A DNA stretch of 22,885 bases. Origin: a virus. Shown here one piece after another: positions 8,218 through 14,276 of the stretch (position 1 is the first letter of the stretch; every line of letters starts with the position of its first letter). The DNA is taken from positions 1-22,885 of the IMG/VR virus record IMGVR_UViG_3300033149_004399; one strand, 5' to 3'. Position numbers and translations under genes: made by a program. A model generated the notes under the pieces. It made no database searches. It was not told the origin of the DNA and saw only the letters and a program-made list of their open reading frames with translations.

Positions 8218-9177
8218 TTACACGGCAGGCGGCGCAATCGTAACGCCGTCATCAGTGACTTCGGCTTCTGCTACGTCATCTGAGATGTTCCACATCCAGA
8301 AATCGTTGGCTCCACCGTGACATGCTGGTTGCGAATAATCGCCTTCAATCACATTTCCAGTAACAATGTTGTCATCACCAGCAGAAATATCAAAGATGGT
8401 GGTGGCAGTATAGGCATAGCCGTTCTGTTGTAAAATATTGCCCTGAAAACGGCTACCGTTAGTGTCATAGTGAATGAGATTATCACAATCCATGAATTGA
8501 TTGTTGATAATATGGTTGCGATAAGGAATCGCCAACGGTGTGTCTGTGGTGATCAATGCAGTAGCAGTTCCACCATCGTTGTGGAATAATGAAAACCAGT
8601 TATTCATAATCCATACATCATAGCAGCCGTGCGATTCAATCCCATATAATCCCTCAGTCAAACCGTCAAAATAGTTTTCGTCAATGATGGTGCGAATGGC
8701 AATATCGTCATCGCCCGAATCGGTATGTCGTAGTTCAATGCAAGCTGCCTCGGTGGGCGCACCAAAGCGGAAACCAGAAATATGCCATCCAATAGCGCGC
8801 AAATCCAAACAGGGGGCGTCTGCGGCAGCAGATACCCAAAATGGGCGATAGCGCGACCCATTAGGCATACCAACAAGGCGGACGTAATCTGCGCCCGAAT
8901 TGTAAGGGGGAGTTACAACGCTTTCGCCGTCTTCTGAAATATTCATTACCACAATCCAATCGCCGCTGGATACCTTATCAACAGCCGCCTGAGCCGTGGC
9001 TAACGGAAAATGCGGACTCCAACCCCTATTATTATCGTTTGCTTTCGGATGCAGCGCGTCTACATAGTATGTGGTTACGCCAGCACTTTGACGGAATCCC
9101 TTGCGCTGTGAACTGCCCGGAACTCCGTGCATTGGAGGGTAGAACGGGCGCAGCGTTACATTAGGGAAAAATTCCAT
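8218..9177 (-). CDS. Parallel beta-helix (pectate-lyase-fold) virion protein
   Basis: A 319-residue protein. The N-terminus is a short proline-rich tail (MEFFPNVTLRPFYPPMHGVP) that could anchor it. From about residue 35 it has the start typical of right-handed beta-helix proteins: YYVD, then GWSPHFPLATAQAAVDKVSS, GDWIVV, followed by rungs with N-rich turns (DENYFDG, MNNWFSL, IINNQFMD, FQGNILQQNG, IVTGNVIEGD). This fold serves phage tailspikes, depolymerases and head fibres. No catalytic triad can be assigned by eye. The gene sits inside the head operon between a small gene and the connector, so a capsid fibre or decoration role is more likely than a tailspike. AAGGAG precedes the ATG. Confidence 0.7.
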   Translation of the reverse strand: MEFFPNVTLRPFYPPMHGVPGSSQRKGFRQSAGVTTYYVDALHPKANDNNRGWSPHFPLATAQAAVDKVSSGDWIVVMNISEDGESVVTPPYNSGADYVRLVGMPNGSRYRPFWVSAAADAPCLDLRAIGWHISGFRFGAPTEAACIELRHTDSGDDDIAIRTIIDENYFDGLTEGLYGIESHGCYDVWIMNNWFSLFHNDGGTATALITTDTPLAIPYRNHIINNQFMDCDNLIHYDTNGSRFQGNILQQNGYAYTATTIFDISAGDDNIVTGNVIEGDYSQPACHGGANDFWMWNISDDVAEAEVTDDGVTIAPPAV

Positions 9178-9192
9178 AGTGAACTCCTTTTA

Positions 9193-9444
9193 TTAGTAGT
9201 TTTTATCTCGTTTCCAACCAGCGCGTGGAGAAACGGCGCGCGGCGTGGGATTGTCAATAAGACTGATCATACGCTTACATTTATCATAATAATCGTACGG
9301 CCACTCCCGCTCACCGCTCTCAAAGGTCTCCACAACGCGTTTTGCCACTTCGGGGCGTATACGATACGCCCCCTGTATAGCGGCAATATGTTGAGCCGAC
9401 CCATAGCTAATTGGTTCTTGAGTCTTTTTCTGTTTTTTAGCCAT
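9193..9444 (-). CDS. Small basic protein following the capsid gene
   Basis: An 83-residue protein with a lysine-rich start (MAKKQKKTQEPISYGSAQHI), a helical middle and a basic, proline-containing end. It has no recognisable domain. It is spaced 22 bases after the capsid gene and 15 before the beta-helix gene, with GGGAG upstream of its ATG, so it belongs to the head operon. Small proteins here are sometimes head completion or cementing factors, but nothing in the sequence decides this. Confidence 0.65.
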   Translation of the reverse strand: MAKKQKKTQEPISYGSAQHIAAIQGAYRIRPEVAKRVVETFESGEREWPYDYYDKCKRMISLIDNPTPRAVSPRAGWKRDKNY

Positions 9445-9466
9445 AATTTTTCGCTCCCGTTATAAA

Positions 9467-10564
9467 CTATTCGCTTGTGCCATCCGAATAATAAATGCCA
9501 CGATAATCAACAACACCCACATAGGTGTCATCATCCCAGCCCCCGATGAAATCCTCAACGGTGTATTCAATATCGCCCGTTTCATAGGAACCCATCAGCA
9601 TGGCTGGAGGGGCTGAACCCATAACCATAGCAATGTTGCTTGCTCGCATATACACATATGGCTCTTCATATCCCTGCAATCGAACAACGGGGACTGCGGG
9701 AATCGCGGCGGGGTCTGCAAACAGATACCATGGGTTTGCATCATCGGTAGTAGTAATGTAATCGTTGACAATATATCCGCGTAAGAACTTCGGGATAACA
9801 TTGAGATCATTAGCCGCTGAGCCGCTAGCCTGCGTCGAGCCAAGAATAACCTCGGCTTGCATGGCTAGGGTTGGAGGTACCACCAGATAAATTCCGCCCA
9901 CCGATAACGGATAGCCGTCGGGGTCGGTACGAGTATTCATATAGCTAATAGCTAATGCCAAGTTCTCGTGAGTTAGGCTCCCCGTACCCGCATATTGTGC
10001 CCCAAGAGCAGTCAATGCGGCTTGGGTTGTGGCATTATCAAAGAGAGCAGTAACAAACTGATTTTCAAATTGATAAGCCGCCCGTGCCATTGCACGAGGC
10101 ACTTCTTTGATTTTCCCTAAATCATCTTCGAGAATTGCGCGCCAAGAAATATCAAACTGACGAGCAAACTCTTCCACACCATAAGACACTTGCGAGTCTG
10201 AGATGCTTGTGGCACGAGCTTCGCCCTTTTCCCGTCGCTTATACAATGTGCCTGGTCTGCTTAAGCGCAGCCGGTCAACATCTCTAAATGTGGGAGCAAT
10301 GTCTGGATATGTATACTCTTTCCACGACATGTCGCGAACGCGATAATCGGCATAGAACATACGAGACAAGGCATCGGCAAAATAGTGAGAGAAGTGCGCT
10401 GTGGTAAGCACCTCTTGAAATTTGTCTGGTGTTGTACTGCGCATGGCAGTACTGTACATTTCTTCTAAGGCTTCAACACGTTTATCAAGTTCTTTGCCAG
10501 AAATGCTATTCGCCTTAAAATCTTCGTGCATCAAGCCAGACAAAAGATTAAACAGTGATTTCAT
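9467..10564 (-). CDS. Major capsid protein (HK97 fold)
   Basis: A 365-residue protein with a helical N-terminal segment (about 1-55) followed by a body consistent with an HK97-fold capsid protein: SYGVEEFARQFDISWRAILE near residues 128-147 (spine-helix region), FENQFVTALF near 166-175 and the strand GGIYLVVPPTLAMQAEVIL near 224-242. Acidic loops and a glycine-rich end (GGWDDDTYVGVVDYRG) follow. The length suits a capsid subunit made with a separate scaffold. A protease gene and nested scaffold lie upstream, and AAGGAG precedes the ATG. The sequence reads closer to the Mu gpT-like branch than to classical HK97 gp5, but this is an impression. Confidence 0.85.
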   Translation of the reverse strand: MKSLFNLLSGLMHEDFKANSISGKELDKRVEALEEMYSTAMRSTTPDKFQEVLTTAHFSHYFADALSRMFYADYRVRDMSWKEYTYPDIAPTFRDVDRLRLSRPGTLYKRREKGEARATSISDSQVSYGVEEFARQFDISWRAILEDDLGKIKEVPRAMARAAYQFENQFVTALFDNATTQAALTALGAQYAGTGSLTHENLALAISYMNTRTDPDGYPLSVGGIYLVVPPTLAMQAEVILGSTQASGSAANDLNVIPKFLRGYIVNDYITTTDDANPWYLFADPAAIPAVPVVRLQGYEEPYVYMRASNIAMVMGSAPPAMLMGSYETGDIEYTVEDFIGGWDDDTYVGVVDYRGIYYSDGTSE

Positions 10565-10575
10565 TTTTTATCTCC

Positions 10576-11094
10576 TTATACTGGTATTAATTCTGCTGCG
10601 ACAGCCCAACACCCACCAACCGTTTGCAGGACGGCAATATCTTGTGTGCTTGCGGTGTCTGCGCCAGCATCAGCCACATCGCTATCCTCGGCGGGGACAC
10701 GGAATCCAAACAGGGGATTTGGCTCGCCAGTAGAATCAAATGGGGAAGTGGATAGTTTGACAGCGACAGGCATTGTTGCACTTCGATCATAAAATATAGG
10801 GTCGCCAATTCCGATAGCTCCCCATGTCGCCTCGGCGCCCTCGGAATAAGTGCGCACATTACGCACCTCATGTTGGTACACCATCGCGAAGGTGAAATCA
10901 ATCACCGCAAACTCATCATCGTCATCAACCTTCAAGGTAGTGCCGGTTATCTGACAACCATTAATACGCGATGTAACCGCCGCTGGCAGAGACGCGGTTG
11001 GAGTGGAGTCCTCTAATTCATCAAAGGGAATATCCCAATGGCGAACCGCACCCTCACTCGATACCTCGTAGTTGCTTCTAATTTCTTCGGTCAT
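10576..11094 (-). CDS. Putative capsid decoration protein (DUF2190-like)
   Basis: A 172-residue beta-rich acidic protein. The block IGDPIFYDRSATMPVAVKLS followed by the NPLFGF segment resembles the DUF2190 family of small phage proteins, often annotated as capsid decoration proteins. The C-terminal half is alanine and aspartate rich, ending with DIAVLQTVGGCWAV. It lies between the protease/scaffold gene and the major capsid gene, exactly where such proteins occur (as gpD does in lambda). Spacing is 3 bases after the scaffold stop. The call rests on the motif and location. Confidence 0.65.
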   Translation of the reverse strand: MTEEIRSNYEVSSEGAVRHWDIPFDELEDSTPTASLPAAVTSRINGCQITGTTLKVDDDDEFAVIDFTFAMVYQHEVRNVRTYSEGAEATWGAIGIGDPIFYDRSATMPVAVKLSTSPFDSTGEPNPLFGFRVPAEDSDVADAGADTASTQDIAVLQTVGGCWAVAAELIPV

Positions 11095-11097
11095 GTG

Positions 11098-11514
11098 TTA
11101 CTCCTTTTTCTTTTTAATTTGCATAAACTCTGCAATCATTTGGTCTTTAGCTTTCTCAGCTTCTGCGAGTTTATCTGCATTACTTAATTTGTCCACCGCG
11201 CTTTTATCCATACCAAAAACTTTGCCTGATTGGGTAACATTTTTGATATATTCAAGTTCAGCATTGGCGGCTTCTTGTACTTCTTCTTTTGATATAAATT
11301 TTCCAGAATAGGCAAGGCGGGTTTGCGCATATTTTGGCAGCGCGGTCTCTGCTAAAATTTCTTTGATTTGTACAACACCCAAAAATTGTGGCTCAGGATC
11401 GCCTTCCTCAATATGCACTTCTTCGACTTGCTCTACTTGTGTCTCTGACTGCGGTTCCTGTTCCGGCTCTTCGTGGGTTTCCAATTCTTGCTTCTCATTA
11501 ATTTCTTTTGTCAT
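11098..11514 (-). CDS. Nested in-frame scaffold protein
   Basis: An internal ATG (11514-11512, residue 336 of the protease) is preceded by a perfect AAGGAG (11526-11521) at 6-base spacing. It would produce a 138-residue protein sharing the stop of the protease gene. The product is strongly acidic at first (EEPEQEPQSETQVEQVEEV), then helical with a lysine-rich end (IAEFMQIKKKKE), which is the usual make-up of a capsid scaffold. Upstream of it the protease domain ends at a serine/asparagine-rich linker. This is the lambda C/Nu3 arrangement. The ribosome site is directly visible; the separate product and its role are inferred. Confidence 0.75.
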   Translation of the reverse strand: MTKEINEKQELETHEEPEQEPQSETQVEQVEEVHIEEGDPEPQFLGVVQIKEILAETALPKYAQTRLAYSGKFISKEEVQEAANAELEYIKNVTQSGKVFGMDKSAVDKLSNADKLAEAEKAKDQMIAEFMQIKKKKE

Positions 11515-12519
11515 ATTTGACTCCTTATTTGTATTCTCAGATTCAACCAAACTCACGGCAGCCCCACCAGCACCAGCGCGCGTTACCCAGTCTACGCTGG
11601 AAACATTAGTAATGGATTCGACCTGCTTGCCTCTGCGCCCGCCGAGTTCAAATCCCTTTTTGGCTGTACCGGAGGCATAAATCGAGCATTCCATCTTTTC
11701 AAGCATTCCTAATTCATTAAGATTGCGCAATCGGTTAGCAAAGCCAGCATCGTGAATGGCAACCCTTGCAAGCGGAGCGCCCTGCGAATCAAAGCCGGCT
11801 ATATCTTCAATGGTCGCTGTCCAGGTGCGGGTTGATTTTTCATTTGGTCGGTGATCTGTTTCATACATTTTCGCACCAATAAATAAATGGGCGTCTCGTT
11901 TTAATACCTCTTTGGGATAATAATGATTGTGTGCTTTATTGCCCCAGCCAGGACGTATTAGCCGAACAATTGCATGGAGGGGGCCACCATTTTTGGTTTC
12001 AGTAAGTTCGGTAATTGGGGAAGGCTCACTTTCTGCTAATTCCACTTTGCTTTCCTCTATTTCCGCCATTTTTTTACGTTGTTCGGCTTCCATTAAAGCT
12101 CCTAATCTGACAGTAAACTCATTAGCTAAACGATTGATGGCAGCAATTTTGTCTTCAATTTCCACAGAATACATGATGTTATCTATCATGGCTTGAAAGG
12201 CGTTAGTCAGGGTCTGAATTTCAAAGATTCGATGCTCTTCTTTTTCCTTCGCCTCCAATTGTTCAAAGGAAACGATGTAACCGTTATCCAATTCTGCTAA
12301 TTTTAGTTTCTCCTCTGGTTCGACCTCCTTGACCCATTTGTCGTTCTTCTTTTTATATCCGGCGTTTTTTACCGCTCCCCAGGCAATCTTGAAAGCCCGT
12401 TCCTCGTCATGGTATTTTGCGTTAGCAGCGTTAAAAGCCTTTCTAAAAATCTCCTGTGCCTTTGCTGGCAAGACGTTTTTTACACTATCTGGTAATTCTG
12501 AATTTTTGGCATAAGGCAT
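11098..12519 (-). CDS. ChaB-domain prohead protease with fused scaffold region
   Basis: A 473-residue protein with three parts. Residues about 8-55 match the ChaB domain (LPDSVKNVLPAKAQEIFRKA, then FKIAWGAVK). A charged linker helix spans about 65-165. Residues about 180-323 look like a prohead serine protease: KAHNHYYPKEVL, TDH with candidate catalytic His223, MECSIYASG with candidate Ser279, and the block VDWVTRAGAGG typical of phage maturation proteases. Residues 336-473 are acidic then helical and are also made separately as scaffold. The ATG (12519) has AGGAG 6 bases upstream. An intrinsic terminator lies directly before this ribosome site. ChaB fused to phage proteases is known, but its role there is unclear. 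Confidence 0.8.
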   Translation of the reverse strand: MPYAKNSELPDSVKNVLPAKAQEIFRKAFNAANAKYHDEERAFKIAWGAVKNAGYKKKNDKWVKEVEPEEKLKLAELDNGYIVSFEQLEAKEKEEHRIFEIQTLTNAFQAMIDNIMYSVEIEDKIAAINRLANEFTVRLGALMEAEQRKKMAEIEESKVELAESEPSPITELTETKNGGPLHAIVRLIRPGWGNKAHNHYYPKEVLKRDAHLFIGAKMYETDHRPNEKSTRTWTATIEDIAGFDSQGAPLARVAIHDAGFANRLRNLNELGMLEKMECSIYASGTAKKGFELGGRRGKQVESITNVSSVDWVTRAGAGGAAVSLVESENTNKESNMTKEINEKQELETHEEPEQEPQSETQVEQVEEVHIEEGDPEPQFLGVVQIKEILAETALPKYAQTRLAYSGKFISKEEVQEAANAELEYIKNVTQSGKVFGMDKSAVDKLSNADKLAEAEKAKDQMIAEFMQIKKKKE

Positions 12520-12530
12520 ATATTTCTCCT

Positions 12531-12559
12531 AAATAAAAAGCCCGCTCCGGCGAGCGGGC
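12531..12559 (-). terminator. Intrinsic terminator in the leader of the protease/capsid operon
   Basis: On the leftward strand an 8-bp GC stem (GCCCGCTC pairing with GAGCGGGC, loop GCCG) is followed by TTTTTATTT. The T-tract runs directly into AGGAG (12530-12526), the ribosome site of the protease gene. It ends transcripts of the upstream terminase operon but also lies downstream of the promoter at 12619-12647, so it should interrupt that transcript too. Confidence 0.85.
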
Positions 12560-12612
12560 AATGACGGCTCATGTATATTAAAGCGGTTGAAAACAGCCCC
12601 ATATACAGATTA
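12560..12612 (-). promoter_or_regulatory. Leader between late promoter and terminator, with possible alternative fold
   Basis: The presumed transcript starts near 12612. The leader contains TGTATAT (12607-12601 as read leftward) that can pair with ATATACA (12578-12572), enclosing GGGGCTGTTTTCAACC. GGCT in that loop could instead pair with AGCC at about 12569-12566. No ORF is evident in it. With the terminator it makes an attenuator-like 5' region; the switching mechanism is an inference. Confidence 0.4.
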
Positions 12613-12618
12613 TAGCAT

Positions 12619-12647
12619 ATTGTAGCACAAATGTTCTAATTTGTCAA
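12619..12647 (-). promoter_or_regulatory. Sigma70 promoter of the protease/capsid operon
   Basis: Leftward TTGACA (12647-12642), a 17-base spacer and TACAAT (12624-12619): a near-consensus promoter. The spacer is almost filled by the operator-like repeat at 12623-12639. It lies in the intergenic region after the 51-aa gene and about 100 bases before the protease ATG. A second TATAAT at 12614-12609 lacks a good -35. Confidence 0.85.
12623..12639. promoter_or_regulatory. Operator-like repeat, copy 1
   Basis: TAGCACAAATGTTCTAA on the plus strand, identical to 20795-20811. It is an imperfect dyad (TAGCACA / TGTTCTA, 6 of 7 positions symmetrical, 2-base centre) and contains GCAC-N4-GTTC, one base from the GAAC-N4-GTTC LexA box of Bacillus-type bacteria. 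It lies between -35 and -10, where a bound repressor would block RNA polymerase. Confidence 0.75.
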
Positions 12648-12660
12648 GCATAATCCAATA

Positions 12661-12816
12661 CTACACTCTTTTTAATAATTTATCAACGATGAGACTCAGT
12701 GCTTTTAATGAATCCCAAAAATCCTTTGGCGTTTTTGCTGTCCTTAATTTGCAATAATGCCGCCAAACTTCCATGCCGCATTCTTGTTCGAGCCGGTTAA
12801 TAAATCTCCTAATCAT
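12661..12816 (-). CDS. 51-aa protein at the end of the terminase/portal operon
   Basis: ATG 12816-12814 overlaps the stop of the preceding Ig-like gene as ATGA, giving a 51-residue basic helical product (MIRRFINRLEQECGMEVWRH, then TAKTPKDFWDSLKALSLIVD) with a TAG at 12663-12661. It has no clear Shine-Dalgarno of its own, consistent with coupling. There is no recognisable family. It fills what would otherwise be a 290-base gap, and the remaining part of that gap is the promoter, leader and terminator of the next operon. Confidence 0.6.
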   Translation of the reverse strand: MIRRFINRLEQECGMEVWRHYCKLRTAKTPKDFWDSLKALSLIVDKLLKRV

Positions 12817-13559
12817 AAAATGGTGCGCGTAATAGCGGTAGACACCAAAAAACGACCTTCTCCAAGCACCGTGTTATCCATTTTAATGTCATATAGATAG
12901 GGTTCGTTGGGCTGTATTTTGTCGGATTCGACAGCCGCTAATTCAATGGTAATGTCCCCTGCAAGAGCGTCGGTTACAGTAAGTACACCATTCGCAGGGG
13001 TGTCAGCCTCATTTTTGTTAATGTAAAGCAGTCCCTCACTTTCTTCAATCTGTAAAACGCTTTGCGCATCTGCGGCAGTGTCTTTTGTCTGCATGTCCTT
13101 GACAGTGAAATATAATTGCGTGCGCCCAGTTAAATCGCCTAATCCGGCTATGGCAAAGCTCACATCGGTGGAGCGTTTAATTTCAATTTGATCTGTGCGC
13201 ATATAACGGCGTATATGAGGATTGTGTTGCAGCATACTAATTAGCGCATTGACATCAGCGTTGGTTTCCCACGCCCAGGGTGCAACATAAATAGTTTGAA
13301 ATTGAACCAGAACATCCGCGCCCGCACCTACTGTGAAGCAGGCTACGTACATATCGCTTCTTGGCATTAAGCCCGCCGAGAGCGTATAGGCATATAATCC
13401 TGGCGCATTGATTGCGTCTACTTCCACAGCCCCCGCGCCGTTGACAATGATGCCTGTTGAATTGTACACACTCACACTTGGAGCCAAGCCGACAGCGCCC
13501 GCGCCACCCAATACATATACTACGTAAAAGGTAATATCTTCTGTTTTTATCGCGGTCAT
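12813..13559 (-). CDS. Ig/BppU-like beta-sandwich virion protein
   Basis: A 248-residue, beta-rich protein in two parts. Residues about 1-90 form one domain (ITFYVVYVLGGAGAVGLAPS, then APGLYAYTL). Residues about 120-248 form a second domain with a pattern common in phage BppU-N-terminal-like or Ig-like proteins: IEIKRSTDVSFAIAGLGDL, TGRTQLYFTVKDM, DAQSVLQI, GDITIEL, then EPYLYDIKM with an ending in TAITRTIL. ATG overlaps the previous gene as ATGA and GGAG is upstream. It sits after the portal and before the protease, so it is probably an attached virion accessory protein. A baseplate role is less likely from its position. Confidence 0.6.
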   Translation of the reverse strand: MTAIKTEDITFYVVYVLGGAGAVGLAPSVSVYNSTGIIVNGAGAVEVDAINAPGLYAYTLSAGLMPRSDMYVACFTVGAGADVLVQFQTIYVAPWAWETNADVNALISMLQHNPHIRRYMRTDQIEIKRSTDVSFAIAGLGDLTGRTQLYFTVKDMQTKDTAADAQSVLQIEESEGLLYINKNEADTPANGVLTVTDALAGDITIELAAVESDKIQPNEPYLYDIKMDNTVLGEGRFLVSTAITRTIL

Positions 13560-14275
13560 TTTACTACTCCATAGATTCCCAAAGTGGCAACAACGGGATT
13601 GTCAAAAATTGCACTGCCGCGCAGCTCAACGTTTATATCGTCTACCCATACTTGTAGTTTAAGCCAATCTCCGCTTTCAACATAGATTGTGCCAGTGTAA
13701 GGGTTTGTGAGATAATCTGCCAAAACTCTATTCGCCGAACTCAATGCCTGCAAACATCTGGGTTCGTCCCATGAACTACCGTTGTCTTGACTTATTATTA
13801 CCCTTGATGCTGTATCATGCACTCCCCCTACCGCGTTATTCCAATAAGAATGTACACAACCTCCCACCCAAAAGATTCCTGTACTTTCGCATACGATAAT
13901 GCTAGTATCTTCCCCAGCCCCTCCCTCATCATAATAATGGAAATCGTCGGTTGTTTCATCTGCAACCTTCAAATTAAAAGTAATGTCTTCCCATACATTT
14001 GGATTGGTCAAAACCAATGTGCCTACTCTATGAACTTTCAATGCGGCAGCATGAAAATTATCCTGCCATTCACCAACATTATCGGCGTTGACAGTTAGCA
14101 CTTGTTCAATGTCCGCACTCGCGGCTGATATGTCTGCGGGAATGATGTTAACCCATTCCGCCTCATTGTCATCATTAATTTTAATAAATTTGCCCGTTTC
14201 ATCACCAACGATTTTAAAATCGCCAATTTCAACGCTGTCTGATATATTTGTTACGCGTACTCTTTCATGAGTCAT
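13556..14275 (-). CDS. Putative head fibre / C1q-like jelly-roll protein
   Basis: A 239-residue protein. The first 70 residues resemble fibre-shaft style linkers (IVGDETGKFIKINDDNEAEW, then ADISAASADIEQVLTV). Residues about 80-239 look like a C1q/TNF-like jelly-roll: VWEDITFNL, TGIFWVGGCVHSYW, ASRVIISQDNGSSW, TIYVESGDWLKLQVW and a final strand GIYGVVK. This domain pattern is seen at the tips of phage head and tail fibres. The ATG is 2 bases after the portal stop. Together with the next gene and the beta-helix gene it gives three potential surface proteins in the head region. Confidence 0.6.
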   Translation of the reverse strand: MTHERVRVTNISDSVEIGDFKIVGDETGKFIKINDDNEAEWVNIIPADISAASADIEQVLTVNADNVGEWQDNFHAAALKVHRVGTLVLTNPNVWEDITFNLKVADETTDDFHYYDEGGAGEDTSIIVCESTGIFWVGGCVHSYWNNAVGGVHDTASRVIISQDNGSSWDEPRCLQALSSANRVLADYLTNPYTGTIYVESGDWLKLQVWVDDINVELRGSAIFDNPVVATLGIYGVVK

Positions 14276-14276
14276 T

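Noticed and set aside
12531-12559. Reading the GC hairpin as a rightward terminator
   Set aside because: On the plus strand the stem is followed by ATGACGG with no T-run; the T-tract exists only on the leftward strand.
12609-12614. Second TATAAT downstream of the capsid operon promoter
   Set aside because: The hexamer 17 bases upstream (AGAACA) is a poor -35; TTGACA-17-TACAAT is much better.
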